From Arthrobacter saudimassiliensis (lineage in GTDB: Bacteria; Actinomycetota; Actinomycetes; Actinomycetales; Micrococcaceae), in assembly GCA_900016675.1 (NCBI GenBank), contig LN483072.1, positions 1-64,000 on the forward strand: a stretch of DNA of 64,000 bases, read 5' to 3'. The notes under the pieces were generated by a model. The model had not been told where the DNA came from. It saw nothing but the letters and a program-made list of their open reading frames with translations, and made no database searches. The position numbers were made by a program, and so were the translations under genes. Shown in pieces: positions 23,778 through 31,820 of the stretch; position 1 is the first letter of the stretch, and each line of letters starts with the position of its first letter.

Positions 23778-24440
23778 GTGACAAGAAGAAGCCGCGCTCA
23801 CCAGAGCACCCCCGGCAATGAACAGGCCATCCTCGAGGCGGCCCTCTCCCTGGCGGTGACGGCCGGCTACGAGGGGACGACCATGGCGGAGGTCGCCCGG
23901 TTGTCCGGGCTGCCGGTCGGCTCGGTCTACTGGCATTTCAACAACAAGGAACAGCTGTTCGCCGAGCTGATCGAGTACTGCTTCGAACAGTGGAAGGTCG
24001 ACCACACCGGGCCCACCAACCGGGACCTGCTGCGGCGCAGCATCGCCGGCTCCGCGGGCGGCTCCACCGATCCCGGGAACCGGGCGGAAGCCTTCTGGAT
24101 CCTGGCGCTGCTGTTCGCGCTGGAGAAGCGCCTCGCCGACAACCTGGCCCGCCAAAAGTACCTTGAGGTCCGCAAGCAGATGTTCGAGCTGATGGTCCAG
24201 CGGGTGGAGCCGCAGATTCCCGCCGCCGTGCTGGCCAGGGATCCGGACTTCGGCCGCAAGATGGTGGTTTTGGGCCGCGCGTTGACCGACGGCTTCTACA
24301 TTGCCGCTTCCGCCGGCGACGACGTCGACTTTGCCGAGTTCGCCGACCTTTCGGCCTCCGCGGTGGAGGCCCTGATTGCCCGGCACGCCGCCGCGGCCCT
24401 GGAGGAGGATGAGACACCCGATGCAGCACCCGATGAATGA
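23778..24440 (+). CDS. TetR-family regulator
   Basis: A 220-residue repressor-type protein. The N-terminal helix-turn-helix is MAEVARLSGLPVGSVYWHF, followed by NNKEQLFAELIEYCFEQW and a helical ligand-binding domain. It begins with GTG, 111 bases after the Baeyer-Villiger gene, so it may have its own promoter. Its stop lies inside the start region of the SDR gene. It is the only regulator on the same strand within this island and is the best candidate to control the aromatic operon, possibly through the palindrome at 12543 (inference). Confidence 0.85.
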   Translation: MTRRSRAHQSTPGNEQAILEAALSLAVTAGYEGTTMAEVARLSGLPVGSVYWHFNNKEQLFAELIEYCFEQWKVDHTGPTNRDLLRRSIAGSAGGSTDPGNRAEAFWILALLFALEKRLADNLARQKYLEVRKQMFELMVQRVEPQIPAAVLARDPDFGRKMVVLGRALTDGFYIAASAGDDVDFAEFADLSASAVEALIARHAAAALEEDETPDAAPDE

Positions 24441-25188
24441 GTCCCCTGAGCCTGCCACGGCCGGAGCCGACGCCGGCCCGTCGGCCCCGAAGGTGGCCGT
24501 CGTCATCGCCGGGGGATCCGGAATCGGCGCGGCCGTCGTCCGGGAACTGGCCGGGCACGGCTGGCGGGTGGCTGCCCTCTCCCCCTCAGGACGGGCGCAG
24601 GCCCTGGCCGAGTCCCTGGGCGGAGTGGGAGTGACCGGTTCAAACCGTTCCACCGCGGACCTGCAGGCGGTCGTGGACCTGGCGCTCGAGCGCTACGGCC
24701 GGCTGGACGCCGTGGTGAACGGCTCCGGGCACGGGGCGTCCGGGCCGGTGCTGGAACTGACGGACGAGCAATGGGAAGACGGCATGAACGCCTTCCTCAT
24801 GAACGTCGTGCGGATGTCCCGCATTGTCACTCCCCGCTTCCTCGATTCCGGCGGCGGATCGATCGTCAACATCTCCACCAGCTCGCCCTGGGAACCCAAC
24901 GCGCGCTACCCCGTCTCCGCGACCTTCCGGGCGGCGCTGGCGTCCTTCACCAAGCTCTACTCGGATGAGTACGGACCGCACGGAATCCGGATGAACAACG
25001 TGCTCCCGGGGTTCACGAAGGAAGATCCCGCCTCGGTACCGCCGGAATGGACCGCGCGGATTCCGCTGCGGCGGGCTGCCGGCACCCACGAGATCGCCGG
25101 CGTCGTCCGCTTCCTGGCAGGCGGGGAATCCAGCTACGTGACCGGCCAGAACATTCGGGTGGACGGCGGAGTCACCCGCGCCGTGTAG
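24421..25188 (+). CDS. atypical short-chain dehydrogenase/reductase lacking YxxxK
   Basis: An SDR-fold protein of about 255 residues. The cofactor loop reads VVIAGGSGIGAAVV, in which the usual TG is replaced by IA. NGSGHGASGPV stands for the NNAG strand and IVNISTSSPW for the catalytic Ser strand. In the YxxxK region the sequence SATFRAALASFTK places Ser and Arg where Tyr and Lys are expected. The C-terminus VTGQNIRVDGGVTRAV is normal. Three in-frame ATGs exist (24409, 24421, 24433); 24421 is chosen as a compromise of distance from GGAGGAGG at 24401-24408. It overlaps tetR. A different catalytic mechanism or a regulatory role is possible. Confidence 0.8.
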   Translation: MQHPMNESPEPATAGADAGPSAPKVAVVIAGGSGIGAAVVRELAGHGWRVAALSPSGRAQALAESLGGVGVTGSNRSTADLQAVVDLALERYGRLDAVVNGSGHGASGPVLELTDEQWEDGMNAFLMNVVRMSRIVTPRFLDSGGGSIVNISTSSPWEPNARYPVSATFRAALASFTKLYSDEYGPHGIRMNNVLPGFTKEDPASVPPEWTARIPLRRAAGTHEIAGVVRFLAGGESSYVTGQNIRVDGGVTRAV

Positions 25189-25195
25189 GGCGGCG

Positions 25196-25229
25196 GGTGC
25201 CGGCGGTGGCGCCGCCTCCCGCCGGCACC
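25196..25229. terminator. bidirectional terminator hairpin
   Basis: GGTGCCGGCGG (25196-25206) and CCGCCGGCACC (25219-25229) form an 11-bp perfect stem with a 12-base loop between the convergent SDR and GntR genes. No U-run is seen, as is common for GC-rich actinobacterial terminators. Confidence 0.6.
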
Positions 25230-25235
25230 GCCGTC

Positions 25236-25273
25236 CTCACCCGGTGATGCCGGTGCTCACCCGGTGATGCCGG
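25236..25273. repeat. tandem 20-bp duplication over the gntR stop codon
   Basis: CTCACCCGGTGATGCCGG occurs at 25236-25253 and again, identical, at 25256-25273 with period 20. The second copy contains the gntR stop codon (25257-25259). A recent slip duplication is the simplest reading. Confidence 0.8.
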
Positions 25274-25916
25274 ATTCGAGCACCACCCTGACGGTGGCTT
25301 CGTAGTGCTCCCGGAGCAGCCGGGTGAGCAGCTCCGCGTCGCGGGCCAGCGCCGCCTCAAGGATCTCCCGGTGTTCGCCTTCGACATCCCGGCTGCCCGG
25401 TTCCACATGCGGGGCCGCCCAGCAGCGGTACAGCTCCGTGGCGTCCGACAGGTCGGAGGCCAGCTTGATCATGGGCTGGCAGCCGCAGGCCTGCAGCAGC
25501 TTCAGGTGAAACGCCTTGTGCGCCTTCTGCCACGCCGGGTCCACGTGATCCGGGTCGTCCTGGGTCCGCCGCGGAAGCCGCGCCAGCTGGTGGTGGACCG
25601 CCATGAGTTCCGATTCCCAGACGACGTCGCCGCGGCTCAGCGCCAGCCGGGCGGCGAGCGCCTCCGTGACGCACCGCAGCTCCGTCAGGTCCTGCAGCTC
25701 CTGCAGGTCGAGGTCACGCACGAAGAAGCCCCGGTTGGGCTGCGCGGTCACCAGTCCGTCTCCGGCCAGCCTGACCAGGGCTTCACGCACCACCGTGCTG
25801 CTGGTCCCCAGCCGCTCCGCCAGGGCCACCGGCTGCAGCCGGGTTCCCGGCCCCCATTGCCCGCGAAGGATCTCCTCGCGAATCCGCTCCACGGTCTGCG
25901 GCCCTGCCTGCGCCAT
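25257..25916 (-). CDS. GntR-family regulator, FCD (FadR) subgroup
   Basis: A 219-residue regulator. The N-terminal winged helix contains VALAERLGTSSTVVREALVR (about 30-49) followed by NRGFFVRDLD. The C-terminal all-helical FCD domain shows the metal/ligand histidine pattern: AHKAFHLKLLQA, EHREILEA and LREHYEATV. FCD regulators usually sense organic acids or pathway intermediates. It is divergent from the FAH-hydroxylase-dioxygenase operon, and a palindrome sits inside that operon's promoter, so it most likely represses that operon. ATG start with a strong GAAGGAGGG ribosome site. Confidence 0.88.
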   Translation of the reverse strand: MAQAGPQTVERIREEILRGQWGPGTRLQPVALAERLGTSSTVVREALVRLAGDGLVTAQPNRGFFVRDLDLQELQDLTELRCVTEALAARLALSRGDVVWESELMAVHHQLARLPRRTQDDPDHVDPAWQKAHKAFHLKLLQACGCQPMIKLASDLSDATELYRCWAAPHVEPGSRDVEGEHREILEAALARDAELLTRLLREHYEATVRVVLESGITG

Positions 25917-25994
25917 GTCGCCCTCCTTCTTCCTGCCTCGATTGTGCCCGATGAGGCGGAAACTGACACGTTATCGCCCAATAATATTTTTTTC

Positions 25995-26023
25995 TTGACG
26001 AGTAGACTATTCGCCCCTAGGTT
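25995..26023 (+). promoter_or_regulatory. promoter with embedded palindromic operator for second aromatic operon
   Basis: TTGACG (25995-26000), 17 bases, TAGGTT (26018-26023) form a plausible promoter for the FAH gene, with a start near 26030. The palindrome CGAGTAGACTATTCG (25999-26013, one mismatched pair around a central A) overlaps the -35 and the spacer. The surrounding patch, with ATAATATTTTTTTC just upstream, is unusually AT-rich. Likely operator of the divergent GntR. Confidence 0.65.
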
Positions 26024-26094
26024 GTGATGGGAACCACATTGAGGCGAAACCCCCATGGATTGCCTCACGCTTTGCTTCGAGAACAGGACCAGAA

Positions 26095-26976
26095 ATGCAC
26101 TACGCCAGCTACGTATCCACCGACGGCCTCCCCACATGGGGCATTGCCGAAGACGGCACCCTCTACACCCTGGGCCCCGGGGGCCTGGACCTGGCACCCA
26201 GCCTCGGTGAGGCGGTGCGCGCCGGCATTTTCGGCTCCATCACCCGCGAGCAGTACCGCCAGGCGCCGTCCGTGGCCGAGGCGGACGTGGAGTTCCTGCC
26301 GGCGGTGGGCGATCCCGGGAAGATCATCTGCATCGGCGTGAACTACCGGAGCCACCAGGAGGAGACCGGCAAGGTGGAGCAGAAGGCTCCCACCGTGTTC
26401 ACGCGGTTCGCCGACACCCAGATGGGCCACCTCCAGCCGGCCCTGATGCCCGCCTCCACCACCAAGTTCGACTACGAGGGCGAGATGGCCCTGGTCATCG
26501 CCAAGGACGCATGGCATGTGCCCGCCGACCAGGCCTTCGACTACGTCGCCGGCTACGGCGCGTACAACGATTTTTCCGTCCGCGACTGGCAGAAAGCCGC
26601 CTCCCAGTGGATCCCGGGCAAGAACTTCCCGGGCACGGGCGGCTTCGGTCCCTACCTGGTCCCGGCCGGCGACATCGAGGACCTGGAATCGCTCACCCTG
26701 GAGACCCGGGTCAACGGCGAGGTCCGGCAGAAGGCCATGCTGCGCGACCTCTACTTCTCGATTCCGGAACTGATCGCCTACGTGACCGGATTTACCAAGC
26801 TCTCGGCCGGCGATGTCATCGTGACCGGCACGCCGGGCGGCGTCGGCCTCTTCATGCAGCCCTCCGGCCTGCTGTCGGACGGGGACGTCGTCGAGGTCGA
26901 GATCACCGGCCTGGGCGTCCTCCGGAACACGGTGCGCCGGGAGGAAGACGGGGCAGCGGGTGGGGCGTCCTCGTGA
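26095..26976 (+). CDS. fumarylacetoacetate-hydrolase-family enzyme
   Basis: A 293-residue FAH-fold protein. After an N-terminal domain of about 75 residues it shows KIICIGVNYRSHQEETG, FDYEGEMALVIAKD (metal Glu residues), YGAYNDFSVRDWQ, and VIVTGTPGGVGLFM. The family includes hydrolases and decarboxylases/hydratases acting on ring-cleavage products (fumarylpyruvate, acylpyruvates, 2-oxohept-3-ene-dioate). Its position next to a hydroxylase and an extradiol dioxygenase suggests it processes the ring-fission product. First gene of the operon; its stop overlaps the hydroxylase GTG start as GTGA. Confidence 0.87.
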   Translation: MHYASYVSTDGLPTWGIAEDGTLYTLGPGGLDLAPSLGEAVRAGIFGSITREQYRQAPSVAEADVEFLPAVGDPGKIICIGVNYRSHQEETGKVEQKAPTVFTRFADTQMGHLQPALMPASTTKFDYEGEMALVIAKDAWHVPADQAFDYVAGYGAYNDFSVRDWQKAASQWIPGKNFPGTGGFGPYLVPAGDIEDLESLTLETRVNGEVRQKAMLRDLYFSIPELIAYVTGFTKLSAGDVIVTGTPGGVGLFMQPSGLLSDGDVVEVEITGLGVLRNTVRREEDGAAGGASS

Positions 26977-28709
26977 ACGAGGTGCTCGACACTGACGTGC
27001 TGGTGGTCGGAGCGGGGCCGATCGGCCTCGCTGCGGCCGCCCTGCTCGCCGACCACGGCGTTCGCGTGGTCCTGGTCGAGAAGCAGGCCGGGACCAGCGA
27101 TGCCCCCAGGGCGATCAGCGCAACGGATGAGACGCTGCGGGTGATGGCCGAGCTCGGCGTCCTGGAGCAGCTTGTGCCCGACATGCTGATGGATACCGGA
27201 GCCCGGTACTTCGGCCGGAAGGGCCAGCTCCTGGCCGAGGTCCGCCCGGGGCGGCCGCGCCAGGGCCAGCCGGGCAAGTCGCAGTTCGACCAGCCGGTCA
27301 TGGAGGCGGTGCTGCTGGAGGCCGTGCGCCGGCGTCCCCTGGTGGAGGTGCTGTTCGAAACCGAGGCCACGGAGACGCACGGGACCGGCGGCGGGGTGGA
27401 GACCTCCCTGCTGACCCGGACCGGGCGCCGGACCGTCAGGTCCCGGTGGGTCCTGGCCTGTGACGGCGGCAGGAGCCCGATGCGGACCCGGCTGGGGATT
27501 CCGCTGGAGGGAAGCACCCAGGCCCAGCAGTGGATCGTCGTCGACATCGCCGATTCCGCCGTCCGGGCCGAGAAGTTCGCCGAATTCCACTGCAACGGCC
27601 GGCGACCGGTGGTCCAGGTGCCCGGAGCCAAGGGCAGGCGGCGGTACGAGTTCATGCTCCTGCCCGGTGAGCGGGCCGAGTCCGTCACGGAGCCTGGCTT
27701 CATTGCCGAACTTGTCGCTCCCTTCGAGTCCATCCGGCCGGAGCAGATCCGCCGTGCCGCCGTCTATGTCGCCCACCAGCGCATTGCCGGGTCCTACCGC
27801 CGCGGGCGGATCATCCTGGCCGGCGACGCCGCGCATCTGATGCCGCCGTTCGCCGGGCAGGCGCTGAACGCCGGCATTCGGGATGCCGCCAACGTGGCCT
27901 GGAAGCTGGCTGCGAATGTGCTGGCTGACGCTCCGGAGCAGCTGCTGGACACTTACGAGACGGAGCGGCGCCCCCACACAGCCGAGATGGTCCGTCTCTC
28001 GCACCTGATCGGCAGGGTGGTCATGGCCACGCATCCGGCTGTGACGGCTGTCCGGGACCGGAGCATCAAGGCCTCGAACCTCGTGCCGCCGCTGAAGCGC
28101 TGGATCACCGAAATGCGTTTCCTCAAACAGCCCCGTTATCAGGACGGCTGCATCGTGCGGCCGGCGCGGAGCAGGAACGACCCCGAGGCCGCCCTGTTGG
28201 GGACCGCGCTGCCCCAGCCGATGGTTCGCTGCGTTGACGGGACCTCCCTGCCGCTGGACAAGGTCCTGGGCCGGGGATGGGCGCTCCTGCGCTTTTCCGG
28301 ATCGTCGACGATCCAGGTCCTGCCGGTCAACGGTCCGGGCGGTTCCGACCGCCAGGCGACCGTGGTGGTCGACGGTTCCGGTGCTTTCCGGGACCTTTCC
28401 GCCGGCACCTCCGTCATTGTCCGGCCGGACCGTTACGTCGCGGCGGTGTGCCGGCGCGGGGCAGAGGCCGACGCCCTCGCCCGCCTCTCCGCCTGGGTGC
28501 CCGGCCTGCAGCTCCAGGACGCTAGCAGCCCCGGCGACGCCGGCTTCGGCATCCCGCACCGGGCGGGCAGCGAAACCCGGGCGGGCAGCGAAACCCGGGC
28601 GGGCGCCGGAACCCGGGAGGGCAGCAAAGCCCGGCCGGGCAGCGAAACCCGGCCGGGCGCCGTCGGGCACGCCGCACCGCGGCTGCACTCTGCAGCCGGC
28701 ACCGATTGA
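26973..28709 (+). CDS. FAD-dependent aromatic hydroxylase (second, MhpA/PheA-like)
   Basis: A 578-residue class A flavoprotein monooxygenase. It has VLVVGAGPIGLAAAALL near the N-terminus, EKQAGTSDAPRAISATDETL, a DG-type ACDGGRSPMRTRLG, and ILAGDAAHLMPPFAGQALNAG. The GTG start at 26973 is coupled to the FAH stop; the longer upstream frame is antisense-like. It should ortho-hydroxylate a phenol to give the catechol used by the dioxygenase downstream. The last 50 residues are odd: six hexapeptide units of the type RAGSET/RPGSET encoded by an 18-bp tandem repeat, probably a disordered tail added by repeat expansion. Confidence 0.87.
   Translation: MNEVLDTDVLVVGAGPIGLAAAALLADHGVRVVLVEKQAGTSDAPRAISATDETLRVMAELGVLEQLVPDMLMDTGARYFGRKGQLLAEVRPGRPRQGQPGKSQFDQPVMEAVLLEAVRRRPLVEVLFETEATETHGTGGGVETSLLTRTGRRTVRSRWVLACDGGRSPMRTRLGIPLEGSTQAQQWIVVDIADSAVRAEKFAEFHCNGRRPVVQVPGAKGRRRYEFMLLPGERAESVTEPGFIAELVAPFESIRPEQIRRAAVYVAHQRIAGSYRRGRIILAGDAAHLMPPFAGQALNAGIRDAANVAWKLAANVLADAPEQLLDTYETERRPHTAEMVRLSHLIGRVVMATHPAVTAVRDRSIKASNLVPPLKRWITEMRFLKQPRYQDGCIVRPARSRNDPEAALLGTALPQPMVRCVDGTSLPLDKVLGRGWALLRFSGSSTIQVLPVNGPGGSDRQATVVVDGSGAFRDLSAGTSVIVRPDRYVAAVCRRGAEADALARLSAWVPGLQLQDASSPGDAGFGIPHRAGSETRAGSETRAGAGTREGSKARPGSETRPGAVGHAAPRLHSAAGTD
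28563..28670 (+). repeat. 18-bp tandem repeat in hydroxylase 3' end
   Basis: Unit GCGGGCAGCGAAACCCGG at 28563-28580 and 28581-28598, then four diverging copies to about 28670 (the third has GCCGGA, the fourth GAGGGCAGCAAAGC, the fifth begins CC, the sixth is degenerate). The period is a multiple of three, so copy changes keep frame and alter only the length of the Gly/Arg/Ser/Thr tail. Confidence 0.9.
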
Positions 28710-28730
28710 ACTGAGCGAGGAGCCAGAGTT

Positions 28731-29603
28731 ATGTCATGGGGTTTGATCTCTGAAATGGGCCATGTGGCCATCCAGACGACCGACATCGAGGGGTCGATCC
28801 GCGATGCCACGCAGCTGCTGGGCCTGCGGGTAACCGAACAGGGCGTCCGCGAGGCCTACCTTGCGGCGGCCGATGTGCACCACGAGCTGGTGTACGTGGA
28901 CTCGGACGAGAACGGGATCCACGCCCTGGGCCTTGTGGCACGGGACGGGGACGCGCTGCGCGAGATCCGGCGGCGGGTGGAGCGCGAGAACCTGCAGGTC
29001 CTCAGCGAGCGTCCCGCCAGCGCGGGCGTGCAGGACGGCTTCAGCTTCGTGGGGCCGGAGGGATGGGTCTTCGAGGTGTACACCGGCATGCAGGCCCACG
29101 CGGGCGGGCCTTTGTCCTTCGGCCCCGACCGATACGGCCACCTGAACTTCCATCCCCAGGATGTGAAGGGAATGATGCAGTTCCTGGTGCGGGTGCTCGA
29201 TTTCCGGCTGTCCGATGTGATCGGTGACGACTTCGCCTATTTCATGCGCTGCAATCCGGACCATCACGGCATCGCCCTGATCCAGGGCCGGGGCACCTTC
29301 CACCACCATGCCTGGCAGACCCAGTCGATCGCTGACCTGGGCAAGCTCGGAGACCGGCTGAACCGCGTGGGCAGGGAGTTGATCTGGGGGCCGGTGCGCC
29401 ACGGAGCCGGGCACAATATTGCCGCCTATTATGTGGAGGCCTCCGGAGCGGTGGTGGAGCTGTACACGGACCTGGAGCAGATCTACGACGACAGCCGCCC
29501 TCCCGTGCGCTGGGGAGCGGAGGAGAACTGGTGGAATATGTGGGGGTCCTACCGGCCTGAGGAGTTCCGGAGCTTCGGAATACCCCCCGCCTCCCGGCGG
29601 TAG
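28731..29603 (+). CDS. VOC-family extradiol dioxygenase (class I, two-domain)
   Basis: A 290-residue ring-cleavage dioxygenase of the vicinal-oxygen-chelate fold, size of BphC/XylE. The first domain starts at MGHVAIQTTDIEGS (9-22). The catalytic second domain carries likely Fe(II) ligands His137 (RYGHLNFHP), His192 or 193 (HHHAWQ) and Glu243 (GAVVELYTD), with spacing as in known extradiol enzymes. The C-terminus is Trp/Arg-rich. It is third in the operon, 21 bases after the hydroxylase, with GAGGAGC as ribosome site. Together the three genes give hydroxylation, meta cleavage and hydrolysis of a second aromatic compound, not identifiable from sequence. Confidence 0.87.
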   Translation: MSWGLISEMGHVAIQTTDIEGSIRDATQLLGLRVTEQGVREAYLAAADVHHELVYVDSDENGIHALGLVARDGDALREIRRRVERENLQVLSERPASAGVQDGFSFVGPEGWVFEVYTGMQAHAGGPLSFGPDRYGHLNFHPQDVKGMMQFLVRVLDFRLSDVIGDDFAYFMRCNPDHHGIALIQGRGTFHHHAWQTQSIADLGKLGDRLNRVGRELIWGPVRHGAGHNIAAYYVEASGAVVELYTDLEQIYDDSRPPVRWGAEENWWNMWGSYRPEEFRSFGIPPASRR

Positions 29604-29672
29604 GAGGCCTGGGCCGGCGGCCTGCGCGGGGGTGGGGCCTGCCCGGGGCGGGTCAGCTCAGCTCGCCTGCGC

Positions 29673-29726
29673 CGGGGCGGAGGGCCTACCCGGGGCGGAG
29701 GGCCTACCCGGGGCGGAGGGCCTACC
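29673..29726. repeat. three perfect tandem 18-bp repeats, intergenic
   Basis: CGGGGCGGAGGGCCTACC occurs three times exactly at 29673-29690, 29691-29708 and 29709-29726, in the 180-base gap between the dioxygenase stop and the convergent DUF222 gene stop. Related fragments (CGGGGCGGGTCAGCTCAGCTCGCCTG-like and its echo after 29727) flank it. No gene is seen in the gap. Confidence 0.9.
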
Positions 29727-29783
29727 CGGAGCGGGTCGCTCGCCTGCGCCGGCTCAGCCTTCGCAGGGTCACGGCTGGCACAG

Positions 29784-31643
29784 CTAGAACGGCGGCGGGA
29801 TATCCGGTGTCGCGGGTGAAGCCATGGATTGCCCTGGCGCCGGCACGGCAGGAAACCTTCGCCGCCGGGCGTTCTCCAGCCATGCCTCCCGTTTCGCTTC
29901 CTGCCCGGGGTCAGCCTGTTGTGGTTTCAGGGAGAGTTCAGGATCGGTGGTGTAGCTCTCCCCCAACACCGAACGCCAGGTGAGCTGCCCGGGCTTTCTC
30001 TGGCATGCCTTCCAGAATCCTTGGGATTTCAGGCGGTGGTGCTTCGGGCACAGGTGCGCCAGGTTGTCGTGGTCTGTTGTCCCGCCGTGGGACCAGGGCA
30101 CGGTGTGGTCGATCTCCGACCTGGCTGCGGTCACGCTGCATCCGGGAAACCGGCAGGTCGCGTCGCGTGCCCGCAGCCAGCGGGCGAGACCTGCAGGCAC
30201 TTTTCGCCTGCGGCCCACCGCAAGGATCTCGCCGGAGGCGGGGTCTTGGACCAGCCCGGTCCAATAGCTGCTCTGTCTTGCCAGGCGGCGGGCGGCGTCG
30301 GCGCTGATGGGGCCGTATCCGGTCAGCTCCGCGGGTTGATCATTGGCTCCGAAGAGCGTGTCTGCGTTGATGATGACCATGATCTCGGCCTTCACCCCCG
30401 CAAGGTCAGAGTCGGGGTCGGCCGCGGGGCCGGAGGGGCCGGCGGCTGAGTCAGCGGCGGCACCGGCTGGGTCAGCCGCGGGGCCGGAGGGGTCGCCAGC
30501 GGTGCCATTGCCGGCGGCGCCAATGGGGCCCGGGCGGGACAGAGGGCCGGAGGGCTCGGTAAGACGCAGCCCGTCCGGACCGGGCGCGCCCAGCAGGGTT
30601 CCTGTGAGCAGGTCGGTGCGCAGCTGGTCCATGGTCCGCTCGTCACCGCCCTTGCGGCGGGCACGGGCAGCCGCGGAGAGCGCGGTGAACAGGGCCATGC
30701 CCTTCTCGGCGGCCATCATCGCTCCCAGGCAGGCCATCCCGTCGGGGGCGGGTTCCAGCCAGACCCGCCGCTTCGTCAGGGCATCACGGTGCCGCTGCCT
30801 GATCGTGTCGGGATAGCGGCGTTCGCGAAGGACACGTACCCGGCGGGACAGTTGCGCCGCCGTGCGGGTCCGGGCGTCCCGGAGCGCCTCGCCCTCGAAG
30901 GCAGGTGCGTCCTCGGGCGGAACGAACTGCAGCTCTTCCAGCAGGACCCGTGCGTGTGGGTATGTCACGGCACCCACCGACAGATGCGCCAAGGTGGCGG
31001 AGCGTTCCTGCGTCAGTTTCCCGGATTCCGAAACCAGGCGCATGGCTGTCATATGGGGCAGCCGCAGCGCAGCCCCTACCTCCGCAGCCGTGGCGGAAAG
31101 GACGGCTCCGGCTGCCTGATCCGACGGCAGAAGCGCCTGCGCCTTACGGTTCACCAGCTCCTCCACCCTTGCCACCACCCGGGCCTGCTGCGCCTGCGCC
31201 CAGCCGATCAGTGCGTCCAGACGCACCAGCGTTGCTGCGGCCTCCGCTTCATCCAGTGTTTCCGCAGACCCCAGCGACAACCAGCCGTCCAACCCCTCGG
31301 CCAGCGTCGCCGAGCCGGACCCCGCGGACGTCGCTGCTCCTGGAGACCACGAAGAGGCTCCAGCAAACCGCGGGGATGCCCCGCCCGACGCACTGAAGGT
31401 CAGGGCGACTCCACGGCCGTCCAGCACCTCGTCCACCGACTGCGGCCCACGCGCCTGCGCAGCTGCGGCAGAGGAGGAAACTCGGCCCGCAAAGGTAGGG
31501 CCGGCTCCCCCCTGTAGAACTTCGTTGTGACGCACAGGATCCCCGGCGATCGGGCGCTCGGAGGCGGCTGATTCGGCGAAGACCGCAGGACCGGCACCCG
31601 TGAAGAGCCCGTCCTGTCCGGTGTCCGTCAGCCGTTCGTCCAT
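29784..31643 (-). CDS. DUF222 protein with C-terminal HNH endonuclease domain
   Basis: A 619-residue member of the DUF222/13E12-repeat family that occurs in many copies in actinobacterial genomes. The middle half is the helical DUF222 domain (from about residue 120). The C-terminal HNH motif is readable: CRFPGC, then EIDHTVPWSHGG and LAHLCPKHHRLK, the zinc-supported nuclease core. A Gly/Ala/Pro/Ser-rich linker with repeated (A)GPSGPAADP units lies between them. Function is unproven; homing, defence or DNA repair have been suggested for the family. Flanked by tandem repeats on both sides (29673-29726 and 31821-32040). Confidence 0.9.
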   Translation of the reverse strand: MDERLTDTGQDGLFTGAGPAVFAESAASERPIAGDPVRHNEVLQGGAGPTFAGRVSSSAAAAQARGPQSVDEVLDGRGVALTFSASGGASPRFAGASSWSPGAATSAGSGSATLAEGLDGWLSLGSAETLDEAEAAATLVRLDALIGWAQAQQARVVARVEELVNRKAQALLPSDQAAGAVLSATAAEVGAALRLPHMTAMRLVSESGKLTQERSATLAHLSVGAVTYPHARVLLEELQFVPPEDAPAFEGEALRDARTRTAAQLSRRVRVLRERRYPDTIRQRHRDALTKRRVWLEPAPDGMACLGAMMAAEKGMALFTALSAAARARRKGGDERTMDQLRTDLLTGTLLGAPGPDGLRLTEPSGPLSRPGPIGAAGNGTAGDPSGPAADPAGAAADSAAGPSGPAADPDSDLAGVKAEIMVIINADTLFGANDQPAELTGYGPISADAARRLARQSSYWTGLVQDPASGEILAVGRRRKVPAGLARWLRARDATCRFPGCSVTAARSEIDHTVPWSHGGTTDHDNLAHLCPKHHRLKSQGFWKACQRKPGQLTWRSVLGESYTTDPELSLKPQQADPGQEAKREAWLENARRRRFPAVPAPGQSMASPATPDIPPPF

Positions 31644-31820
31644 GCCTTAAGGATTTCAGCCGGCACTGACAAAACAGGGGCGAAAAGGGGGTTATCCATC
31701 ACCGCCCGATACCGGTTCTCCGGCAGTTTTTACCTGTATTTCTAGCCGGAAGAATACCCGTTCGGATGCCCCTTAACTGTGGGTTCCTGGTGATGCCCGG
31801 AGGGGCGTCATCGGGCAGGG

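Noticed and set aside
29419-29787. 122-residue frame ending in collagen-like Gly-Ala-Glu-Gly-Leu-Pro repeats
   Set aside because: First half overlaps the dioxygenase gene in another frame; no ribosome site; the repeat is better described as intergenic DNA.
31683-31700. GTTATCCATC as a DnaA box, hence an origin
   Set aside because: Single weak match to TTATCCACA with no cluster of boxes and no dnaA or dnaN nearby.
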